DNA of 64,000 nt from Streptomyces sp. I05A-00742 (GCF_013055795.1 NZ_JABETO010000015.1:99964-163963); one strand, 5' to 3'; shown: positions 16,634 to 25,753, counted from the stretch's first letter. A program made the numbers and translations. The notes: a model not told the origin generated them from the sequence alone.

Positions 16634-18301
16634 TCATTGTGAGTGATCAGCAAGACCGAGCAGGATGTCGTCGGGCATCTCGGCGTCGAACCAGTCCCAG
16701 AACTGCTGCCGGGCACCGATCTCCCAGTCGGTCCAGGTGGCGATGGTCGGGTTGCCGGCCTGGTCGAGGGTGTCGAGGTCCAACACGGCGTTGTAGTGGT
16801 CCCGGCTTGCGAACAGCACGAATCGATCCGGATCGGCGCCATTGTTGCGTGCGGCGAACTCGGGCACGTCGTGCGAGCAGAACGCGCCCAGGTTGGTGTC
16901 CAGCCGGTCGTCGTACAGCGCTTGGAAGCCGTCGCCGAGGGATCGGTGGACGGCCCACAGTTCGCGTAGCGGTGTCGGTACGGGACCGCCGAGGACCGGC
17001 ACCGCCGCATCCGGGTCGACGCGTGTGCGCGGCGCTCCGCCGTGCATGATGCGCAGCGCGCCCTCGTCCTCCCGCCAGTCGGACAGGTCGTCAAGACGCA
17101 TCCGGCCTGGGAGCGGGTTCCAGCCGACGAACAGATAGGCAAGCGACGGCCGGCCGTCCTGGTCGGTGAGCAGCCCGAGAGCCAGCGTCGCCCGGCGCAG
17201 GGTGTCGAGGAAGGACGGCAGACGGTCGGCGAGTGGCGCCCATATGTGCCCGATCGCCGCGTCGAGACCGGCATCGGCCGGAATGCCCCAGGGGTTGGCG
17301 GGGAACGGTACGTTCCCGTGCCCGCCTTCGAGCAACAGCCCGCGCATGGTGAACGTGCCGCCGTACCCCTCCAGTTGCTCCCGTATCAGCGCCTCGATGC
17401 CCACGGCATCCCGGCTGCCCAGCAGCCGCAGGCCAAGCCCGCCACGCTCCTCCCCCTCGGCGGCGCGGTAGCGGGCCAGCAGTTCGACGGGATCCATGGG
17501 ACCGGTGGGAGCGTTCCGCGCGCCGCATCGCCCAGATGACTTCTCTCCGAATCCCTCGAAGGTGATGTGCGGTGCGCGCGTGGGCAGGTCTCCGAGGTCC
17601 TCGACGCGAGTACGGTGCATCAACACCTGGATGAGGCACGGGAGTCGGGCGAGTACGGAGACGTCGGTAGCCGCGCAGTCGTTGATCCCGAGCACCCACA
17701 GCAACGGCGCGTCGGCCAGCGGCGTGAGGTCGGTGACCTGCGTCCGGTGGACGTAGAGCCGCATGAGCCCGAGCCCTCGCAGCGGGCCGAGATCGGCCAG
17801 TGGGCCCTCCGTCACGGACAGGTCGCGCAGTTGGGCCAACAAGGTGAGCGGCGCGAGGTCCGTCACCATGGTCCGTTCCAGGCTGAGGCTGCCGAGGGCC
17901 GCGAGCGCGGACAGCGGGCGCAGGTCCGAGACGGGTGCCGTGACGGACAGCCGTCGCAGCATGGGAAGAGCGGCCAGCGGGCCGAGATCCGTCAATACTG
18001 GTGAACGGACATCGAGCTCCCTCAGCCCCGGCAGTCGCGCCAACGGCCGTAGATCGCGGAGGCGTTGGCCTTCCACCATCAGGTGCTCGATCCGGTCCTC
18101 GCCGCCCGCGGCCTCTGCCGCTTCCTGAATCGCCCGTTCCAGCGATCCGCGGGGCGGCAGGCTCAGCCCCGTCCGCGGAGCGGTGGCGTAGCGGTAGCGG
18201 GTGGGGTCGCCCCAGATGTCTTCGCGCATGAAGGCATTGAACCGGACGGTACTGACACCGGGCACTGACGAACCTGCCGTTCGGGACTGGTGGGCTCGCA
18301 T
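16634..18301 (-). CDS. Leucine-rich-repeat protein fused to a SUKH-like domain
   Basis: A 555-residue protein. Residues about 70-250 hold eight or so short repeats of the type 'L.pLa.L..Lr.LsV' (DLRPLARLPGLRELDV, DLGPLAALPMLRRLSV and so on), as in internalin-like LRRs. Residues about 270-555 form a second domain with RGLLLEGGHGNVPF, NPWGIPADAGLD and IWAPLADRLPSFLDTL, ending QQFWDWFDAEMPDD. The same second domain makes up most of the protein at 56426-57313. Peptide recognition by the LRRs and a SUKH-type adaptor or immunity role are inference. The ATG has no clear ribosome site; GTG or ATG codons 16-25 residues further in are alternatives. Confidence 0.7.
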   Translation of the reverse strand: MRAHQSRTAGSSVPGVSTVRFNAFMREDIWGDPTRYRYATAPRTGLSLPPRGSLERAIQEAAEAAGGEDRIEHLMVEGQRLRDLRPLARLPGLRELDVRSPVLTDLGPLAALPMLRRLSVTAPVSDLRPLSALAALGSLSLERTMVTDLAPLTLLAQLRDLSVTEGPLADLGPLRGLGLMRLYVHRTQVTDLTPLADAPLLWVLGINDCAATDVSVLARLPCLIQVLMHRTRVEDLGDLPTRAPHITFEGFGEKSSGRCGARNAPTGPMDPVELLARYRAAEGEERGGLGLRLLGSRDAVGIEALIREQLEGYGGTFTMRGLLLEGGHGNVPFPANPWGIPADAGLDAAIGHIWAPLADRLPSFLDTLRRATLALGLLTDQDGRPSLAYLFVGWNPLPGRMRLDDLSDWREDEGALRIMHGGAPRTRVDPDAAVPVLGGPVPTPLRELWAVHRSLGDGFQALYDDRLDTNLGAFCSHDVPEFAARNNGADPDRFVLFASRDHYNAVLDLDTLDQAGNPTIATWTDWEIGARQQFWDWFDAEMPDDILLGLADHSQ

Positions 18302-18510
18302 GTCGAGGTGTCGCGTATTCCATGTCTGCGGAGGAGTTCAGTCACCCGGCGCGTGCTTCGCTCTCCGATGCGGCTGTGATGTGGCGACTTGAGGAGGAGT
18401 TGCCCGCCCACACCGTCCGCCCAACCGGCCTTGCTGTCAGTGCTCCGTGTCATTATGCGGACGCGTCCCGGGGGAGCGGGCCGCGGTCTATTGATTGCCA
18501 GGGGTTGGGG

Positions 18511-19616
18511 ATGGGCGCGGGTACGGAGCCGGAAGGCTCGTCCAGGTCCGACGAGGAGTGGGAGCGGTTTCTGCGCGAGTCGGTGGCGGGTGCCGTCGAT
18601 GCGCCCGTGGAGCCGTCGGCGCGGGCCCGCGACGTGGCGAGGCGGCTGCGAGCGGAGCCCGGCCGCGGCCCGGAGGGGTGGCGCAGCTACACGCCCGCGC
18701 GGCCCAAGCGGCGAACGGGCTGGTACGTGGCCGGACTGCTGGCCTCGCTGGCGCTGCTCGTGGTGGCGCTCGCGCCGGGTCGGATAGTGAACCTGTTCGC
18801 CGGCGACGACCCTGACTCCCGCCGCCGGCCGAGACCGCCCGCCCGACCCCGGCACCCCCGGCGGGGACGGCCCAACGCCCCACCATGGACGAGCCGTTCC
18901 GCGGTTCGCCGGCGGCGAGCTGGGCGAGCGGAGCGGCAGGGATCACCGTGCCGAAGGCCGGGGCGGTCGGCTGGATGAGTGCGGCCGAGGTCGAGCGGGC
19001 CCTCGCCCGCAGCCGGGACTTCCTCGTCGCGTCCGGCCTGGACCGCGGGGTGCTGCGGGGCGAGCGCCCCGAGAAGGCGATGGCACTGATCAACCCGCAT
19101 CAGAAGGACGTCCAAGGCCTCCTGAGAACCGCTTTCCGAACCCCGAGAACCCCGAGCGAGAAGAACGACCCCCTCCTCCTCTTCAGCCGCTTCCAGCCGT
19201 CCCGCACCCACCTGGTCGGCGACGTCGTGAAGACCCGGGGCCGCCTCACCTACCGGGAGGGCAAGCGTGGCGCGCTCCAGGTGACCGCCGACGTCATTTT
19301 CGTCTACCCGGTCACCCGCGCGGGCGCGGGTGGCGACGACGAGATCGTGCGCACGATCGTCCGGCGCGAGCTGGTCCTGAGCTGGGACAATCCTGACAAG
19401 GTGATCACCGAGCCGGGCACATTCTCGATCGTCTCGTACAAATACGACATGACCAACGGCGGCTGCGGCGCCCCCACGGGCTATTTCACCCCGCCCTTCG
19501 GCACGGACCGCCGGGCGGACGAGGCCGGCACGAAGGTCGACCCGTACGACCGCAGGACGCCGGTCGGGCGGGGCGAGTCCGCCGGGGACGAGTGCGGGAG
19601 GGCAACGCGGTCCTAG
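18511..19616 (+). pseudogene. Membrane-anchored hypothetical protein, frameshifted
   Basis: Two frames together give one protein. The first (from the ATG at 18511) has SRSDEEWERFLRESVAGAV, a basic stretch and a membrane helix (GWYVAGLLASLALLVVALAP). The second (to 19616) continues with a natural-looking extracellular domain: MDEPFRGSPAASWASGAAGI, GWMSAAEVERALARSRDFLV and later RRELVLSWDNPDKV. The second frame, read back past its ATG at 18885, gives the sensible linker ETARPTPAPPAGTAQRP, whereas the first frame turns into Arg/Pro nonsense after GDDPDS (about 18822). A single-base shift near 18822-18830 therefore breaks an about 368-residue protein. A sequencing error is possible. Confidence 0.7.
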
Positions 19617-19689
19617 CGCGGTCTTGACCGGTGGTTCGCATGTCGGGGCGTCGCGCATCCCTCGTCGAGTTCGGTCCTGAGGTCACCGT

Positions 19690-19925
19690 GTGTGGCCGCC
19701 GGGGGCGTATCGGCTCCAGGTTCCGGGCGGCTGCTTCCCCGCGGCTGCCTTCGGCGGCCGGGCGGACGTGATGCGGCTGCCGGACCCGGACGGCCCGGTG
19801 TGCCGGGCCGGGACCCTGCCGGGGAACCCGGTGGCCGCCGCCGGGCCGGCCACGCTCCGGGGGTGTACCTCGGAGGTCTACGAGCATCTCAACGCGGCAG
19901 CATCGCAGTTGGGCACGCCGGCGTC
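19690..19925 (+). pseudogene. hemL: hemL (glutamate-1-semialdehyde aminomutase) fragment
   Basis: About 75 codons match the region just after the PLP lysine of GSA aminomutase: VPGGCFPAAAFGGRADVM, GPVCRAGTLPGNPVAAAG, TLRGCTSEVYEHL. In intact HemL the preceding residues are GKVMGGGFP with the catalytic Lys; here they read RLQVPGGCFP, so the lysine is Gln, and nothing upstream continues the protein. It is a scrap of a second hemL copy, not a working gene. It abuts the ArsR remnant on the other strand. Confidence 0.7.
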
Positions 19926-19944
19926 GACGCGCTGCCGGCCGCGG

Positions 19945-20182
19945 CGAAGGCGGCCGCGGCGGCGGGCACCCGAGCGGCTGGGCCTCGTTCGCCGCATAGG
20001 TCAGCAGGAGGTCGAGGAGGCCCGGGTAGCGGGCCTCCAGGTCCTCCGAGCGCAGCGAGACGAAGCACCGCGTGCCCTCGGAGCGGATGCGGGTGACGCC
20101 CGCCTCGCGGAGGGTCTTGTTGTGGTAGCTCATCGTCGACTGCGGAATGGCGCCCGCGTGTTCCGCCAGGCCGCCGACCGTG
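19945..20182 (-). pseudogene. ArsR-family regulator, 5'-truncated remnant
   Basis: Translation gives EHTVGGLAEHAGAIPQSTMS, then YHNKTLREAGVTRIRSEGTR, CFVSLRSEDLEARYPGLLDL: the recognition helix and wing of a winged-helix ArsR protein with its C-terminal helix. The first two helices are gone: at about 20182 the sequence turns into the MFS gene running the other way. The tail runs without a clear natural stop into Pro/Arg-rich nonsense. It cannot be a complete regulator. Confidence 0.72.
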
Positions 20183-20184
20183 TG

Positions 20185-21085
20185 CTCGGCGCCGGGATCT
20201 ACCTGCCCATGGCCGCCACGACGGCCGCGGCGCTGGTGGCGCCGGAGCAGCGGGGCGGCGCACTGGGACTGGTGCTGGGCGGGCTCAGCATCGGCACCGT
20301 CCTGGGCATGCCCGCGGGCCTCGCCCTGGCCCATCTCTTCGGCTGGCGGCTCACCCTGTGGGCGGTCACCGGCCTCGGCCTGTTGGCGCTGATCGGCATC
20401 AGCATCCTGCTGCCCGGACTGCCCGGCTCGCCCCCGGTGCGGCTGCGCCGCCGCATGGCCGTGCTCGGCGACCCCAAGGTCGCGTCGATCGTCGTCGTGT
20501 CCTTCGTCGCGAACGTCGCGAGCCTCGGCCTCCACACCTACCTGGCCCCCGTGCTGAAGTCGGTCGGCCACATCGGCAACCCGATCCCGTACCTCGCCAC
20601 CTGGGGCATCGGCGGCATCCTCGGCAGCCTGCTGATCGGCGTCGTCATCGACCGCACACGGCGGTCGTTCTCGCTGTTCACAGTGGTGATGCTGGTGTTC
20701 ACCGCGGCCATGGTGGTGGTGCCCCTGGCCGGTGGGGTGCGCGCGATCCTCGTCCTGCCGCTGCTGGTCCGGGGAGCGGCGGGGTTCGCCTCCCCCGCGC
20801 CGCAGCAGGAACAGCTCCTGGCCGCGCGCCCGGACAACAGCAATGTGGTGGTCGCGCTCAACGACTCGGCGATCTACCTGGGCAGCGCCGTCGGCTCGGC
20901 GCTGTTCGGCGCCGTGCTGGCCGCCGGGCTGCCGATGTCCGCCCTGCCGTACGTGGCGGCCGGGTTTCGCCGCCCTCGGGCTGCTCGTGCACCTGCTCGT
21001 CGTGCCGAACGTGTCCGGCCGTACGGGCGGAGCCTCCGGCACCGGCTCGCCGGTCCCCGCCGAGGCGGCAGCCGTCGCCGAATGA
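20185..21085 (+). pseudogene. MFS transporter, 5'-truncated and frameshifted
   Basis: From about 20185 the frame encodes helices 3-12 of a drug/arabinose-efflux-type MFS carrier (GIYLPMAATTAAALVAPEQR, GLSIGTVLGMPAGLALAH, later NDSAIYLGSAVGSALFGAVL). The first 90-100 residues are missing: the sequence upstream is the antisense of an ArsR gene. Near 20965 an extra T in a TTT run shifts the frame. The proper end (AALGLLVHLLVVPNVSG to the stop at 21085) lies one frame over, and the unshifted frame turns Arg-rich. Two independent lesions make this a dead gene. Confidence 0.8.
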
Positions 21086-21220
21086 CCACCGTCCGGCCCG
21101 GAACCATGCCTTCGATGAAGCGATCCTTCCCTCCGGAGCCCCAGGCAACAGCAACAGCTACCGCGCGAACAAAACGGAAGCGGCTTGTTCAGGGGCGTCA
21201 GGGGAGACAATCATTCGGCC

Positions 21221-21526
21221 ATGAGGCCTGAAGTGCGGACGTTCGTCGCCGACGGACCGCTTCCCGACCGGGACGCGAGCGAGGAAGTGATCGACCGGCG
21301 CGAACGCCAGCTGACGGCGATCCCCCGCCCTGTCACACCCGAAGAGGCCGCTGCCCTGGCCACCTGCTTCGGCCCCGACGACTGCTACGGCGTCGCCTGG
21401 ACGCTCATGCACTTGATCGAGACGGCTCCCGGCCCGGTGCCACAGCTGGAGGGTCCGGGTCCGGGAGCCGGCGACTGGGCCGAGGTTCTACGGGCACGAT
21501 GGGGCGGCGAACGCCCCACGGCTTGA
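21221..21526 (+). CDS. Small hypothetical protein
   Basis: A 101-residue protein: MRPEVRTFVADGPLPDRDAS, then RRERQLTAIPRPVTPEEAAA, DDCYGVAWTLMHLIETAPG and a C-terminal WAEVLRARW. Codon use is normal for the genome. A GGGGAGA element lies about 14 nt before the ATG. It reads as a small helical cytoplasmic protein with no family I recognise. Confidence 0.6.
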   Translation: MRPEVRTFVADGPLPDRDASEEVIDRRERQLTAIPRPVTPEEAAALATCFGPDDCYGVAWTLMHLIETAPGPVPQLEGPGPGAGDWAEVLRARWGGERPTA

Positions 21527-21992
21527 CGGCTCGTCTGTAGGAGGGGTCCTCTCGGCGAAGATCTTGTCCCGGGGGTGTTCTTCGCGGCGAGCGCGTCCAG
21601 CTGCGTCCGGAGTTCCTGGATGGTGCCCGGACGCCGGTCGGACGGGGCGGGCGCGATATCCGAGGTGCAGGGGAGCCTGAAGGTGTCGTACCGTGGACGA
21701 GTTCCTGCGCCGGAGGCTTCGGTGGCGGTGACCGAACTTTCTGTTCCTGTTGTAGCGATCTTGAGGTGACTTCGTATCCCCCAGGCCCTGTAGCCGTCCG
21801 TATCCCCCACGTGCCGAGTCTTCGCACGTGTCCGGGGGCGGACGTCGCGCCGGCCTGAGTCGCGTCACCCTCCCCCGCAGTTTTCCGTCTGTTCCCGGGT
21901 GCAGCTCTGCCGACTGCCCCGGGTTTCGTGTTCTCCGGCCCCGGCGCGGCTGACGGCAGGGCTCCCCGATTCCTTGAATCAGGAGTTCCACC
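21527..21992. other. 466-bp gap without a convincing gene
   Basis: No frame here has good coding character. The minus strand has one short coiled-coil-like stretch (TIQELRTQLDALAAKN, about 21570-21630) that could be a scrap of a regulator. The right part (after about 21770) carries CGTATCCCCCA written twice 30 bp apart and is probably the promoter region of the DHA2 exporter gene. Confidence 0.4.
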
Positions 21993-23474
21993 GTGCCTTC
22001 CCCCACGCTCGACGACGAGTCGAAGCACCCGGCCGAACCCCCGGCGCACGCCGTACCGGGCCGGTCGCCGAGGATGACCCGGGCTGCCCGGATCGCCCTC
22101 GTGGTGCTCCTGGTCGCCGAGCTCATGGACATCCTCGACCAGTCGGTCGTCCTCACCGCGCTGCCCGCCGTCCAGGAGTCGACCGGCGCCGGACCGGCCG
22201 CGGTGCAGTGGCTGACCGCCGGCTACTCGCTGACCGTCGCCGTCGGACTGATCACCGGCGGACGCCTCGGCGACATCCACGGCCGGCGCAAGATCCTCCT
22301 CATCGGCACCGTCGTCTTCACCCTGGCCTCGCTGCTGTGCGGCCTCGCCACCGGCCCCGGCGTGCTGATCGCCGCCCGGGTGCTCCAGGGCACCGGCGTC
22401 GCCATGATGATCCCGCAGGTCCTGGCCACCCTCCACATCACCTTCGACGGCGAGAACCGCAGCAGGGCCTTCGGCCTCTACGGGGCCGTCCTGTCGCTCG
22501 CCAACGTCCTGGGACCGGTCCTGGGCGGCCTGCTCACCCAGCTGGATCTGTTCGGACTGTCCTGGCGGCCGATCTTCCTGATCAACGTGCCCGTCGGCCT
22601 CGCCGTGATCATCCTCGGACGCAGGTTCGTCCCCGAGTCGACCGCGCAGAACGCCGACCGGCTCGACCTCACCGGCATGCTGCTGTCCGCACTCGCTGTG
22701 GTCCTGATCATCTTCCCGCTCACCGAGGGCCACACCCACCACTGGCCGCTGTGGTGCTTCGCCCTGCTCGCCGCAGGACTCCTCGTGCTCGGGGTCTTCC
22801 TGCGCCACCAGCAGCGCAGGAGGGACAACGCCCCGCTCGTGGCGCTGTCCCTCTTCCGCGGCAAGCAGTTCTCCGGCGGCCTGTCCGCGCAGCTGACGCT
22901 GGGCCTGCTGTGCGGTCTGTTCTTCATGACCTGGACGCTGTACCTCCAGCGCGGCCTGGGATTGAGTCCGCTGATGGCGGCCGCGGCCTTCGTGCTGCTC
23001 GCTCTCGGCGAGCTGGCGGGTGCGACGACCGCGATGAAGACCGCCGGGCGCTTCGGGCGCCGCCTGCCCCAGGCCGGAGCCCTGATCACACTCGCCTCGA
23101 TGGCGGCCTACGGGCTCCAGATCAACAGCCGACAGGCCGACCTGACCCTCCTCGCGATGACCGTCCCGGTCGTGCTGATCGGCTTCGGTCTCGGCATGGT
23201 CGGCGGCCCGCTGGCCGACATGTCGCTCGCCAAGGTCCCGCACGAGAACGCCGGTTCCGCCTCGGGCCTGTTCAACACCGCGATGCATCTGGGCATCGCC
23301 CTCGGCACCGCGCTGACCGCCCTCGTGTTCTTCGCCGCCACCGGCGGCTCATCCGACGGCGCGATCAACCGCGACGCGTTCACCGGGATCCTCTGGTGGG
23401 TCGGCGGCACCCTGGCGTTGATGTGGGCCCTGATGTTCTGCCTGCCCGGGCGCGCAAACACCCGGGCCGACTGA
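21993..23474 (+). CDS. DHA2-family (EmrB/QacA-like) 14-helix MFS exporter
   Basis: A 493-residue proton-coupled drug exporter in the inner membrane. Signature parts: ELMDILDQSVVLTALPAV (helix 1 motif D1), GGRLGDIHGRRKILLIG (motif A in the 2-3 loop), ARVLQGTGVAMMIPQV (motif B with its Arg) and ANVLGPVLGGLL (antiporter motif C). Length and the central pair of extra helices fit 14-TMS DHA2 members. The start is a GTG after AGGAGTTCCACC. No regulator gene is adjacent, which is unusual for this family; a decayed MFS/ArsR pair lies just upstream. Confidence 0.92.
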   Translation: MPSPTLDDESKHPAEPPAHAVPGRSPRMTRAARIALVVLLVAELMDILDQSVVLTALPAVQESTGAGPAAVQWLTAGYSLTVAVGLITGGRLGDIHGRRKILLIGTVVFTLASLLCGLATGPGVLIAARVLQGTGVAMMIPQVLATLHITFDGENRSRAFGLYGAVLSLANVLGPVLGGLLTQLDLFGLSWRPIFLINVPVGLAVIILGRRFVPESTAQNADRLDLTGMLLSALAVVLIIFPLTEGHTHHWPLWCFALLAAGLLVLGVFLRHQQRRRDNAPLVALSLFRGKQFSGGLSAQLTLGLLCGLFFMTWTLYLQRGLGLSPLMAAAAFVLLALGELAGATTAMKTAGRFGRRLPQAGALITLASMAAYGLQINSRQADLTLLAMTVPVVLIGFGLGMVGGPLADMSLAKVPHENAGSASGLFNTAMHLGIALGTALTALVFFAATGGSSDGAINRDAFTGILWWVGGTLALMWALMFCLPGRANTRAD

Positions 23475-23486
23475 GCGACTTCCCAC

Positions 23487-23518
23487 GGCGGCGGCTCCTG
23501 GGCCCGGGCGCCGCCGCC
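23487..23518. terminator. Possible hairpin terminator between convergent genes
   Basis: GGCGGCGGC (23487-23495) pairs with GCCGCCGCC (23510-23518) across a 14-nt loop, 13 bp after the exporter stop. There is no T run and GC-rich DNA makes such pairs common, so confidence is low. Confidence 0.35.
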
Positions 23519-23595
23519 CCTCACCCCCTTCCCCTCGCCCCCTTCAGAGCGCGGCCACGTTCAGGACCAGGGCCGGGCATGGGGCGGAAGGCGTT

Positions 23596-24015
23596 CTAGA
23601 CGATGGTGGTGGCCCCCGATATGAAGGCGTTGCCGGCCTCCTTCAGGAAGGTCCCGACAGAGTTGAAGACGCCTTGGACCGTCTGCTCGGCGGGGGCGTT
23701 CTTCACAGCCTGGTTGTGCTGGTCAAGGGAGTGCTGGGCGTCGCGGTCGACGCCGTCGGGCCCCTCGGAGCCGCCGGTGGAGGGGAGGCCGACCTGTTGG
23801 CGCATCGCGTCCGAGGAGCTCAGGAACTGGGGGCCCTCGGTGGTGATCTTCTTCTGGATCTCGGCCGTGTTGAACATCTTCCCCGGTTCGTCTTCCCCGG
23901 CCAGCCAGCGCAGGACCGCAGCCGCGGTCAGGATGTCGTTGCGCGACCACTCCTCCGTTTCCTCGTTGCCCTTGCCGTCACCCACCAGGTTCTTGAGGTC
24001 ATCGGTGCTGGTCAT
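23596..24015 (-). CDS. Hypothetical acidic helical protein
   Basis: A 139-residue protein: MTSTDDLKNLVGDGKGNEET, EWSRNDILTAAAVLRWLAGE, then a linker and a C-terminal hydrophobic helix (AGNAFISGATTIV). It resembles secreted-effector or colicin-like N-terminal segments in being acidic with a hydrophobic tail, but I do not recognise a family. The ATG is preceded by AAAGGAC. It converges on the exporter and is set apart from the MarR gene by 255 bp with no other gene. Confidence 0.65.
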   Translation of the reverse strand: MTSTDDLKNLVGDGKGNEETEEWSRNDILTAAAVLRWLAGEDEPGKMFNTAEIQKKITTEGPQFLSSSDAMRQQVGLPSTGGSEGPDGVDRDAQHSLDQHNQAVKNAPAEQTVQGVFNSVGTFLKEAGNAFISGATTIV

Positions 24016-24270
24016 GCCGTTCGTCCTTTCACTGGGGGCATGAGTGCCACTCCAGTGAAAACCCAACCTGGAAACTTCGCAGAACAGGCATCCAGCACGT
24101 CTTCGCCGTTCAATTGAAGGTTGGCCACCGGCCCCGGGGACGCGGCCCACCCCGGGAAGCGCCGCGTCCACGCCGCGACCACGCGCGCCACTGCCGGGGC
24201 GCGAGACAGGCGGCCCGAGGCGGATGACGGGCGGCGTCGGCTCCGGTCGGTGCCGAACGTGGCGGCCTTC

Positions 24271-24714
24271 TCACCCCGGACCGGCGGCGGGCGGGCTTCC
24301 CCAGGGTGCCTCCAGTGCCGCCCGCAGGGCGGTGACCGTTTCGCGGCCGATCCGCTCGGCGAGTTCTTCCTCGAGCCGTTCGAGGATGGCCACGGCCTGG
24401 TGGTGGGTGCGTTCGCCCTCCGGGGTGCGGCGGATCAGCCGCTGCCGGGCGGAGGCGGGGTCGGGGACCTGCTCCAGCAGTCCGGCGGCGATCAGGCCGT
24501 GGACGGCCTGGTGCGCGGTCTGCCGGGTGACGCCCAGGCGGCGGGCCAGGGTGGAGACGGTGGTGCCGTCGGCGTCGAGCACGGCGAAGAGCTGCGCCTG
24601 GGCCGGGGGCACCGGCGTGGCGCCGGCCTCCGCCAGGGCCGCGACCAGCGCGTCCTCGAACCAGCGCCGGGCCTCACCGAGCAGTTGGGGAAGGTTGCGG
24701 CGGCTGGGGTGCAT
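24271..24714 (-). CDS. MarR-family transcriptional regulator
   Basis: A 147-residue winged-helix protein. AQAQLFAVLDADGTTVSTLA, RRLGVTRQTAHQAVHGLIAA (helix-turn-helix) and LEQVPDPASARQRLIRRTPEG (wing, with the DxR pattern) are typical. It is divergent from the quercetinase gene with 117 bp between, and a palindrome lies in that gap, so it probably represses itself and the dioxygenase until a flavonoid or related phenol binds. The chosen ATG has GAGGAACCG upstream; a start 23 codons earlier (beside the palindrome) is possible. Confidence 0.88.
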   Translation of the reverse strand: MHPSRRNLPQLLGEARRWFEDALVAALAEAGATPVPPAQAQLFAVLDADGTTVSTLARRLGVTRQTAHQAVHGLIAAGLLEQVPDPASARQRLIRRTPEGERTHHQAVAILERLEEELAERIGRETVTALRAALEAPWGSPPAAGPG

Positions 24715-24783
24715 CGGTTCCTCACGGCGGCGGGACGGCGGAGCGGTTCCGGCCGGGCGGCTTGCCCGGCGCCGGACTGTCAT

Positions 24784-24798
24784 GTCAGGGTACCTGAC
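24784..24798. promoter_or_regulatory. Probable MarR operator in the regulator/quercetinase promoter region
   Basis: GTCAGGGTACCTGAC: 6-bp perfect inverted arms around a 3-bp centre, 33 bp before the quercetinase ATG and 69 bp before the MarR ATG. The size and position fit a MarR dimer site controlling both divergent promoters. Confidence 0.6.
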
Positions 24799-24831
24799 GT
24801 TCGCGTTCGGAAGCCGCCCCCGGGAGACCGC

Positions 24832-25410
24832 ATGACCATCGAGTACGCCACCCCCTACCGGCGGAGTTCCCGCATTCCCGCCGAGCCGGGCAAGCCCTAC
24901 TTCATCGAGAAGGGCGAAGGGGACCGCGCCCACCTGTTCGGCGACCTCATCACCGTCTACGCGGGCGGCGAGCAGAGCGAGAACACCTTCAACTTCTTCA
25001 CCGTGGAAGGCCCCAAGGGCAACCTCATACCGGCCCACCTCCACCCCGACACCTACGAGGTCTTCTACGTCACCGCCGGCGCCGTCCGGCTCTTCGTCGA
25101 GGACACCGACGGCGACCAGCAGGAAAAGCTCCTCACCCCGGGCGACTTCGGCTTCGTGCCCAAGAACTGCCCCCACGCCTACCGCATGGAGCGCCACCAC
25201 AGCCAGGTCGTCGGCGTCGCCGCCGGACCCGGCGGCACCTTCGAGCGGTTCTTCGAAACCCTCGGCGCCCCGGCCGAACGACTCGGCCTGCCGCACGAAC
25301 CCGTCGTCCCCGCCCCCGAGAAGTTCGCGACCGTCCCCCAGCGGTACGACGTACGGTTCCTCCCCGACCACCACTGGAGGACCGCGGCCGCCGACCGGCC
25401 CGTAGACTGA
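24832..25410 (+). CDS. queD: Quercetin 2,3-dioxygenase (QueD-type mono-cupin)
   Basis: A 192-residue cupin that opens flavonols with O2, releasing CO. The metal site is visible: PAHLHPDTYEVFYV supplies His69, His71 and Glu76 and NCPHAYR supplies His115. These residue numbers match the 3-His/1-Glu nickel or cobalt site of the Streptomyces sp. FLA QueD. The N-terminal lid (SENTFNFFTVEGP) and the C-terminal QRYDVRFLPDHHW also fit. Cytoplasmic. Its divergent MarR partner suggests induction by flavonoids. Other mono-cupin dioxygenases are possible but less likely. Confidence 0.88.
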   Translation: MTIEYATPYRRSSRIPAEPGKPYFIEKGEGDRAHLFGDLITVYAGGEQSENTFNFFTVEGPKGNLIPAHLHPDTYEVFYVTAGAVRLFVEDTDGDQQEKLLTPGDFGFVPKNCPHAYRMERHHSQVVGVAAGPGGTFERFFETLGAPAERLGLPHEPVVPAPEKFATVPQRYDVRFLPDHHWRTAAADRPVD

Positions 25411-25471
25411 CACCATCTTCGGCCGGCGGGACGGAATGCGGCGGAGACCGGGCCAACCGCCGGAGGATGCC

Positions 25472-25753
25472 ATGCGAGCCGACGAGGACCGGGCCCACCT
25501 GGAGTGGTGGGCCAACCGCAGCACATGTCTGGCGCGCATTCCCGTCCGGGTCACCGCCCTGCCCGGCGGCGGCGCGTGGGACGCCGTCCCCCTGCCGCCG
25601 CTCGGCCACGCGGCGGGCGAGGACCTGCGCCTGCTCGTCGAGGCCGACCCCTGCTTCAGCCTCCGTTTCGGGGACGGCTCGGTCACGGTCGTCGAGGCGG
25701 AACACTCCGACGACGTCGGTCGCCTGCGCCTGAGCGCCACCACTCCGTCCTGA
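25472..25753 (+). CDS. Small hypothetical protein
   Basis: A 93-residue protein with ATG after CGGAGGATGCC. It has an alpha/beta pattern (ARIPVRVTALPGG, LRLLVEADPCFSLRFGDGSV) and no recognised domain. It starts 61 bp after the quercetinase gene on the same strand and could be read with it. Confidence 0.6.
   Translation: MRADEDRAHLEWWANRSTCLARIPVRVTALPGGGAWDAVPLPPLGHAAGEDLRLLVEADPCFSLRFGDGSVTVVEAEHSDDVGRLRLSATTPS

Noticed and set aside
23596..24015. Type VII secretion (WXG100-like) effector
   Set aside because: No WXG motif in a central turn, no YxxxD/E tail and no ESX genes nearby.
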